Position numbers and translations under genes: made by a program
DNA from: Paracamarosporium sp. OC-R06-R3
Lineage: Eukaryota > Ascomycota > Dothideomycetes > Pleosporales > Didymosphaeriaceae
DNA: 64,000 bases
Assembly: GCA_019828545.1 (NCBI GenBank)
Contig: JACVRA010000064.1
Coordinates: forward strand, 62,001 to 126,000
Direction: 5' to 3'
Shown: positions 57,301-64,000 of the stretch, piece by piece
Layout: every line of letters begins with the position of its first letter
Numbering within the stretch: position 1 is the first letter of the stretch
Notes under the pieces: model-generated
The model's database searches: none
What the model was told of the DNA's origin: nothing
Seen by the model: only the letters and a program-made list of their open reading frames with translations

Positions 57301-58219
57301 CTAAGCCTTCGCCCCTACCGTGCGAATCTGGAACACTGCCCCCGGCAACCCACTCGTTTCAGCACTTACGCTCGCCTCGACACCCAGCCCCGCAAGACAC
57401 CCCCTCACCACGCCCGCGGGGAAATACAAAAACGGCTGCGCCCTGCTAATCGAATTTGCGTCTCCTCCAAATGCTGCTAGATCTCCGTATTCTATGCCTT
57501 TTTCCCCAGCAGCGTTTATGCGATCGGAGAGCGTGGTTGTGGCGGTGGCGTGGGCAGCGGGTGCGTGCTTGATTGTGTCGAAGGACATGCGGGTTAGGGG
57601 CTTGAAAGTGTTGTCTGTGAGAACATAGATGCCGCGGTGATTTGTTTTGAGGTTGTCGATTTGTTTGCGGAAGAGGAGGGTCCAGAGGTCTTTGCAGAGG
57701 AATTTGATGGTCGCAAGGGGAGACGTTGGTCGGGGGTGGGTTCTTGAAACTCTGTATCGGTTGTTAGCAAAGCCGCGTATATAGTAGGCAAGTGGCGCGC
57801 AAGTTGGGGAAAGGAAGGGATGTGCATGCAGATCTAGGGTAATCGTACCGTTCCACGATGCCCAAGCCGACTCTGTACCCTAGTGCTTCTAGTCTGTGGA
57901 AGACGGCTTCTCGTGCTTCCTCTTCATCCACAACCGTAGCTGTCCCTCCTCCTCTTGTTCCTCCGCCTCCTGCTATTGTGCTACTCGCATCGTTATCCGC
58001 ATCCTTCTTCTCCGCGTTGTGTTGCGACGCTTTCGCAGCAGATGTGCCGGGCCCAGACAAGTACTCCTGTTCTTTTGCAGCGAGGTCGGCTGTTATCCGG
58101 TATGCCATAGGTACTAGCTCTATAAGAAGGAAGTCTAGGCACGAGGTTGCGACCTCGGTCGCGGTGGGGTCCCCGTCGATTGCTTCCGAAACCATGGGGG
58201 CGGGGTTCGAGGTCGCCAT
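57301..58219 (-). CDS. trs33: TRAPP complex subunit Trs33 / TRAPPC6
   Basis: Two exons, complement(57301..57751, 57849..58219), 273 aa. Family signatures: CLDFLLIELVPMA near the start, LEALGYRVGLGIVER, then after the 97-nt intron TIKFLCKDLWTLLFRKQIDNLKTN split as TIKFLCKDLWTLLFRK and QIDNLKTNHRGIYVL, and the late YFPAGVVRGCLAGLG. This is the Bet3-like roadblock-type fold of TRAPP. Known role: part of the complexes activating Ypt1/Rab1 in ER-Golgi and autophagy traffic. It is longer than the ~170-260 aa usual because of a low-complexity Ala/Gly/Thr insert (about residues 60-95). The segment RVSRTHPRPTSPLA around the splice junction is less conserved and could shift slightly. Confidence 0.88.
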
Positions 58220-58854
58220 TGCGGGCTAGATGACTGTATGCGTGCGCGTGCGTGCGAAAACTTGAAGAAAAAGCGGGATGTCAATCTGGCTTGTTGTGTG
58301 GTGTGTTTCGAGGGTTGGATCGCGTAAACGTGATGAGGAATAATCAGTGGAAGGCGAGCTTCGTGTGGGTGATTGGCTGATTATTATGACGGCATATCCA
58401 AATCTGCATACGAGTCCTTAGGCAATTTCTGGTACCAAAGCTAAGACCGTGCGTGGTGGGGTGGAATGAGGTACAGTTTCGTGGAAAGTGTTGGAGCTTG
58501 GGTTGCGGATGATCCTCATCCAGGGTCCGTGACGTCTGGCTTGGCAGTCTACATTGCACAATAAATCCATATGTAACCTTACATCGCGTGTCCGGTCTTA
58601 TATCAGTGCATTATCAGTGCAATTTAAGAACAATCTCATGTTTGCAGATAGCAATTTGCATTTAGCTACCTTGCAAGACGCTTAAACCCCCATGGAAACT
58701 GCACATCGCCGTGCGTCAATGATGTTTATATTCCAGCATCTATTCGTTATTCATTTGCCATTTCACATCAAGACTCTCCTAGAGTCTACCTGCCACAACT
58801 CGCATGAATATTCTTCCGTGTACACAAAGGGAGAAACCACACGTGCTAGGCCAC
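58220..58854. other. Intergenic, nothing recognised
   Basis: The 0.63 kb upstream of trs33 and downstream of mdh; promoter of trs33 only. No gene seen. Confidence 0.5.
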
Positions 58855-60138
58855 TCACTTCGGAGCGGGAGGGTTGTTGGCAAAGTCAACGCCCTTTGCG
58901 ATGTTGTCCTTGAGGCCCTTGTAGGCTGCTTCGAGGAGCTTCTTCTCGTGGTCGTTTGCCTTGCTGACTACATCGACAGCGTTCTCAACACCACTGGGCT
59001 ACTGACAGTCAGCATGGGCCTGGATTTGCAGTAGCATTCACTTACGCCGAGCTCGATGGGAACGGAGAAGTACTCAACACCGACAGTCTTCGCAACAGCA
59101 TCACCGCCGGGGACACCAGGAAGGTAGACATAGCTGGGCTCGACAATACCCTTCTCGCCCTTGGCGGCCTTGAGGACCTTCTCCGCGAAGCTGGGGAATG
59201 TCAGAAGCCTAATATCAAAGATGACGGAGATACCTACCGGAAGCCAGCGTAGGCCATGGACAGGGTGGCAGAGCCTGCACCGTCCTTGGCCTTGACAACT
59301 TCGTCACCGCCGAATTGCACGCCTAGCAAGTCAGCACATTGTACTTTCTTCGAACCATTCTACTCACGGTTGACGAGAGCATCGAGCTTGTCGCCGGGGA
59401 TGTCCACGGACGGCTGGGCCTGGCTGAAGAGAGGAACAATGGTCTCGCCAGAGTGTCCACCAATGACGGGGATGGTGAGCTTATGGGGCTCCTTCTCGCC
59501 TGTGATGGAGGCAACGAAGGTCTCGGCGCGAACGACGTCGAGGGTGGTGACACCAAACAGCTTCTTAGGGTCGAAAACACCAGCCTTCTTGAGGACCTCA
59601 GCAGCGATGGGAACGGTCGAGTTTACTGGGTTGGAAATGACGAGGATGTAGGCCTTGGGGGCATACTGCGCGATGCCTTCGATAAGACCCTTGACGATAC
59701 CAGCGTTGATCTTGAAGAGATCGTCACGGGTCATGCCGGGCTTGCCTTATTGGTGTCAGCAGCTGCTTGGATGTTGCCCAACAATGCACTCACGGGGAAT
59801 GCCGGCAGGGATGACCACGATGTCAGCGCCGGTGAAGGCCTGCTTGAGGCCATCGTCCTTGGGCAGGTAGCCAGTCACGACCTGTGCATGTTAGTCTTGT
59901 TCCCTCCCGAGCGCAAGTCGTGTACGTACCGCCTTGGATGAAATGTGCGATAGATCGGCAGCGACACCGGGCGTGTTGACGACATCGTAGAGGGCAAGCT
60001 CGTCAACGAGCGGGCTGTTCTTGAGGAGAAGGGACAGCGGCTGTACCACGATTAGCGAAGGTGGCGGGCGGGCGGACGCAGGTGCTGGCGAACTTGTCCA
60101 ATGCCTCCGGATGCGCCTGCGACGACTGCCTTGACCAT
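58855..60138 (-). CDS. mdh: Malate dehydrogenase (NAD), no presequence
   Basis: Seven exons, complement(58855..58998, 59046..59190, 59238..59322, 59368..59745, 59794..59881, 59930..60040, 60094..60138), 331 aa. The protein starts [15 protein letters not shown], a Rossmann loop with no mitochondrial targeting sequence, so a cytosolic or glyoxysomal isoform is likely. Other motifs: AGIPRKPGMTR with substrate arginines (R82 split by an intron, R88), [17 protein letters not shown] and the catalytic GGHSGET (H179). It interconverts malate and oxaloacetate with NAD. The length matches the family. The first intron donor is GTTCGC, unusual but required. There is no peroxisomal tripeptide: the C-terminus reads PPAPK. 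Confidence 0.94.
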
Positions 60139-61090
60139 TTTGATGGCTGTGCGGTGTTGTGGAGGGAAGCGGTTGACGGGAGCGGAGGTGCGGGGTGCAG
60201 TGGGGAGCTAGAGCGGAGGAATTGAGCAAGAGTGGTTGAGGAATTGCGGGATGAAGGAGGGAGGGCGCACCAGGACGGAAGCAGAGGGTTTTGTTTGTGC
60301 GTGGGATACAGCAGTGAAAAAGGAAGCAGCGTCCGGCCAGTCGAACGAGGGGAAGGGGCTCACGCGGTGTTGGGCCTGGTGCGTGTGGTAATACCTCTAG
60401 TGGGGTTGGCGGGGTAGAAGACAGCTCTCGTTTCGCGCGCGTTTGCACTAAAACTAAAGGACATGACTGTCGCACTGGGCGGGTAGCTTCTTTATATGTA
60501 CGGGGAGCCTTCGAAACATGCCCAGAGGCCGCAATCAAGTGCCCATGGCAACGAAGCACGTCGGAATGCCTCGGTCGTCCCCCCGTGCTGCGAGCCGCGT
60601 CTCGGAGAGGGGCATCAGCACGTCGGGGACCCTCGGAGAGCGGGTACCTGCCGCATGGACGCCCGAAGCGACATGGTCCGTCTTGCACGTATTGCTCTGG
60701 ATCCACCCGGGCACGAACTGACATCACGTCGCTGGCACATTCGTCGACAAAAACCTATGTCGGGATATTGTATGTACGCCGCCCATTCACCCACAGGCCA
60801 CGTCCGCGGCCGAACCATGGCCTCAGAACACACCCAAACGCCGACTTCCACAGGCGATATCTAGCCGATTGATCAGAACGCTCAGAACAACGCCATACCC
60901 CAATCCAATAGTAATAGACTTTGTCATTTCCACCGTGTGCTCCCCAATGCCAGTCCTCGCTTAGTCCTCAACATTACGCGCAACATTTAGTCGTCGTCCG
61001 CCTTGGCAACACACTCCGGAAAAGGGAGCATATTTCGCGGATCAGGATAGTACAACGCCCGGCCTGTTTAGGAATATTAGCAGAGCTGAT
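60139..61090. other. Intergenic, nothing recognised
   Basis: The 0.95 kb upstream of mdh. Long frames on both strands here are GC-driven and overlap the mdh exon 1 region. No gene supported. Confidence 0.45.
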
Positions 61091-62261
61091 TTATGGTCCA
61101 AAATCCTCTCTTTCACCCTCGGCATCAGCATCACCTTCCGCATCATGTGGTCGGTAGCCCTGGTTAGGGTCACCGGCACCGGTTGGGTCCGCGCCTCGTT
61201 GAGGGACCGGATACATTTGCTGTTAAAGTCAGCAGGGTGGTGATGTAACGACTGGTAGAGTTACTTACCGGCTGCTGTGCCATTGGGTTGTACACGCCAT
61301 AAGATGGGTCGAACATTTGCTGCTGACCGTATGCGTTCGGGTCACCCTGGACTGGTCCTGCATACATGCCGGGCTGGCGGAAGTCCTCCTGCTGAGGCAT
61401 GTGTTGTCCAATACCATAATCGGGCGCCATCGGGTGCTGAGGATGTACACCTTGCTGAGCAAGCGCGCCGGCTGGTACCGCGTTGGCAGACTGGACTGCA
61501 GCGCTGCTTTGCCCACCACTTCGCTTGTGTGGAAGCGCTTCCTCTCGCGGCACAATGTCGATCAGGAAGTCAAACATGTCTGACTTGCTCAACGCGCTCG
61601 CAATGTCCGATCTTTGAAGCGTGCGACGCTTGTTCTCCTCAGCGTGTATCCACGCGCGCATCGTAAGCTCCGTGATGAATATGTCGCAGCCCTTGGCGAA
61701 GAGAATGGGTGCTTCTGCTGAGATCATCTTGACTTCAGGATCGGCCTTCATCACCTTTTTGATACGTGCCAATGGCAATTGGTGGAGCTTGTAGTCATGT
61801 TCGTCGGTCTCCAGCTTCGTGACCTGCTGTTGCCAATACGTGTTGAGGATGTCGCGATAGGACCCGTTGAGGCCTTGGTTAACCTACAGCGCGTTCAGCC
61901 ATTGTTTTTCGAGCCATGCGGGAGGTGCGCTCTTACGTTCTGCCACGCGCCGGTGAATAGCTGCGGATCTGGCGCATGCCCTTGAGCGGCAATCTACGGC
62001 TGTCAGCGTTTGCGATTCAGAAGTCGCGCGCAAGATGCAAACGTACAGCTGCGGAGGCACCTGGGAAGATGTTAGCTCAGCGGTCTCGCACAGCTCCAAG
62101 ACCAGCCAAACGAGCAGGGTAGGTAGGACAAACGCACCATAGTGGCCGCCATTGCCGGGATCGTAGAGCGGATTGCCGTTCTGGCCGTCATAGCGACGGG
62201 GCGCGGCGGTGGCCTGCTGGCGCAGCTTCTGCTGGCTGTGGGCGAGACTTGTTGGGTCCAT
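61091..62261 (-). CDS. hap5: CCAAT-binding factor subunit Hap5 / NF-YC
   Basis: Five exons, complement(61091..61219, 61269..61883, 61937..61993, 62047..62060, 62138..62261), 312 aa. Histone-fold core: [75 protein letters not shown], diagnostic of NF-YC/Hap5. Upstream is the fungal Hap4-recruitment-like region with [11 protein letters not shown]. The C-terminal third is Gln/Pro/Met-rich. Known role: forms the heterotrimer with Hap2 and Hap3 that binds CCAAT boxes and controls iron, redox and respiratory genes. Exon 2 is a 14-nt micro-exon (encoding the end of GASAA). It is needed because no direct splice from exon 1 to exon 3 keeps the frame. Confidence 0.92.
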
Positions 62262-63369
62262 GGTGGCTGGCGGCGCTGCGTGCGCTGAGGTGACGCGCGC
62301 AAGGCAGGGGTGTCACGTTGGAGCTTCAAGTACTGCTTCGGGACGGCAGGCCGGTGCAGGTGCAAGGCGTCCTGGTCCAATGGGTGCGGGTGATGGTGAC
62401 GGGGTGGAGGTTTGTGATTGTAGCTTGGATGTCGTGGTTGCGTCAGGTCGGCGGTTGGGTGGTCGAGGGCGCCGGCAAATGGTTAAAGCGGGGGCTGCCG
62501 CGTGAGACGGGCTCGCACAGGACGCTGCAGCTGCCATCAGTATCAGACGGTGCGACGAGCATCGAGCATGTTGCGGGTTGTTGTGTTTACCTGGGCGACG
62601 GCAACGGTGGACGCGACACAGGCGTGCGACTCGTGGTGCGATTGCTATCGTGGGCTTGCCAATCGGATGAGAGACTGCAGCGAACCACACGCGCGAATGC
62701 TCCGCTGGGACAGGGACACGCCAGCGCTATGCGCAGGATCTCCTGGAGACGAGGCCGGTGCCCGCGGGGCGTGTGGGCTGGCTGCTGGTTGGCGAGAGGG
62801 CCCAAGGCTGTGATGGTGAAGGGTGCGGGTGTCATCTCTGCCATGTTTACTTTATATGTCTTCACAGCACGTCGCACGCCGACAACCGGCCAGCAGTGAC
62901 AGCACTGCGCGCTGCTGCCGGTGCCGTCACATCTCGTCGACGCAGACTCGACCGTCTCATCGCGATCCAGCTGCGCGGATGCATCCGGGCAACACGTTCC
63001 CGTCGAGCCACACGCCAGACAGACAGACAGTCTGCAATGCCCGCCTCTGCCACGATTGGTCCGAAGCCTGCCTTTGCAAGCACTCGGCCAGCCTGAGGCG
63101 ATGCGTTGTCAAGCCCAGGCGCGGGATGCGGCCGCCAGCACACCGGCGTCATCTGAGCGCCTTCGAGAAGCATAGCGTCTGCCGTCAGTCAACGCGCACA
63201 TTGCAATGACGGCATCGTCGTTGTTTGCAACCTACAGTTGTGATGTGCTCAACTCGCGGTGCTCCTGATGCGGTAAGCTGCGATTCTGCCGAGGTGAACC
63301 GTGCACCGTGCTCCAAAACCGCCTTCCAAATTTTTTCCGACGTCGTGCATCCGCCGCCAACTTTCAACC
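62262..63369. other. Intergenic, GC-rich divergent region
   Basis: The promoters of hap5 (leftward) and fcf2 (rightward) must lie here. A 193-codon plus frame at 62318-62899 and several others overlap in all directions; I judge them GC-driven. No gene supported. Confidence 0.45.
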
Positions 63370-64000
63370 ATGGCGGACATGGCCCTGCTGCCAGCGCATC
63401 CACCCCAGGCGGACGACGACACCGATGAAGAGCTCACGGACGAGCAGGTGCGGGAGCTCCTCACTGAGGCTGCCGAACGCATGCGCGCAAATGCATCCCA
63501 GCCCACGACCGATGCCCCGTTCACGCTTCCCAAGCTGGCTCCGGGCCACATCGCCGATACCTATTCGACGACACAGGGCGCAATCACCAAGCTGGATTCA
63601 TCTAAGCTTCTTCCAAAGAAGGACCAGGCACTAGCCAACAGTATCAAGAAGATTGAGGACCCTGTGCAGCTCAAGAAACAGAAGAAAGAGGTAAGCTAAT
63701 CATGCGTATTTCCCACTTGCCCGTGATGATAATTATCCCATTTTACACTGACGCAGATCATGGCACCGTTTTGGCGTCACCTGCACAAACTGAAGGTTTT
63801 TCATATCATAGTTACACTGAGGCATCTCGAACCCACTGTTCATATTTCGTCTACTTGCCGATTGTGAGCTAACTTTCGTAAAGGAAAAGAAAGCCACCGC
63901 CGGCTCTGACTGGTTCAACTTGCCACGTACCGAGTTGACGCCCGAGCTGCGTCGCGACTTGCAACTGCTCAAGATGCGCAATGTCCTAGACCCCAAGCGA
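63370..64000 (+). CDS. fcf2: Pre-rRNA processing protein Fcf2 (5' part, cut by window end)
   Basis: Exons 63370..63690 and 63884..>64000. The start MADMALLPAHPPQ was preferred over an in-frame Met at 63301. The first exon is acidic then helical (ELTDEQVRELLTEAAERMR). The second begins the conserved Fcf2 domain: ATAGSDWFNLPRTELTPELRRDLQLLKMRNVLDPKR. Known role: nucleolar small-subunit processome factor for early cleavage of pre-rRNA. The 193-nt intron has a TTTCGTAAAG acceptor. The rest of the domain and the stop lie beyond the window. Confidence 0.9.

Noticed and set aside
59891..60727. 278-codon minus-strand frame over the mdh start
   Set aside because: Its last ~40 codons are simply mdh exon 2 read with the retained intron upstream; the rest is low-complexity sequence in the mdh promoter.
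62318..62899. 193-codon plus-strand frame upstream of hap5
   Set aside because: The region is GC-rich with long frames in several phases on both strands; the translation is Arg/Gly/Val-rich, without family features, and lies in the hap5 promoter.
1..64000. tRNA, rRNA, CRISPR, intact transposon
   Set aside because: No B-box-like GGTTCGA with a partner A-box, no rRNA sequence, no spaced direct repeats and no transposase or reverse-transcriptase motif were noticed; a covariance-model scan was not possible.

Overview
This window is nuclear DNA of a filamentous ascomycete. Nearly every gene is interrupted by short introns (about 40-140 nt) with GTAAGT/GTATGT-like donors, CTAAC/CTGAC-like branch sites and CAG/TAG acceptors. 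The content is also typical: a STE3 pheromone receptor, a Zn2Cys6 regulator, HAP5, MFS permeases and fungal P450/aldehyde dehydrogenase families. Wording of several proteins recalls Dothideomycetes (Pleosporales), but that placement is from memory of families, not a search. I see no rRNA, tRNA, CRISPR or intact transposon. Exon models were built by hand from splice signals and reading-frame phase; those I give as complete sum to a multiple of three.

Layout. 1-6.5 kb: cytochrome b5/b5-reductase fusion (-), a soluble-looking P450 with an extra N-terminal domain (+) and an HSL-type alpha/beta hydrolase (-). 7.3-11.6 kb: a large multi-exon SLIP-GC-like GTPase (-). 12.7-20.4 kb: STE3 receptor (-), an unknown membrane protein (+), the tiny ribosomal protein eL41 (-) and an FHA-domain Chk2-type checkpoint kinase (+). 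21.2-24.4 kb: a divergent pair of ubiquitin-system genes, E2 (UBC1 type, -) and proteasome ATPase Rpt2 (+). 25.3-29.0 kb: two unknown proteins (+) and cyclin H/Ccl1 (-). 30.1-36.9 kb: Dal5-type MFS permease and three poorly known proteins. 38.3-41.2 kb: a MYND-finger protein. 42.1-50.7 kb: on one strand, a secreted SGNH hydrolase with FG-GAP repeats, a DHA1 MFS transporter and a Zn2Cys6 regulator, which together look like a small accessory cluster. 52.4-64.0 kb: aldehyde dehydrogenase, an unknown Arg-rich protein, Trs33, malate dehydrogenase, Hap5 and the 5' part of Fcf2.

Most of the window is housekeeping or regulatory: protein turnover (E2, Rpt2), transcription (Ccl1, Hap5, Zn2Cys6), ribosome (eL41, Fcf2), trafficking (Trs33), central carbon (Mdh) and DNA damage (Chk2). 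The more accessory parts are the P450/hydrolase pair, the SLIP-GC-like GTPase and the SGNH-MFS-Zn2Cys6 block. I did not find a clearly new multi-gene system. The best leads are unusual proteins (the P450, the GTPase, the SGNH/FG-GAP protein) and unusual gene structures (the 7-nt last coding exon and palindromes of eL41, the 14-nt HAP5 micro-exon, the rpt2 start codon isolated on its own coding exon).
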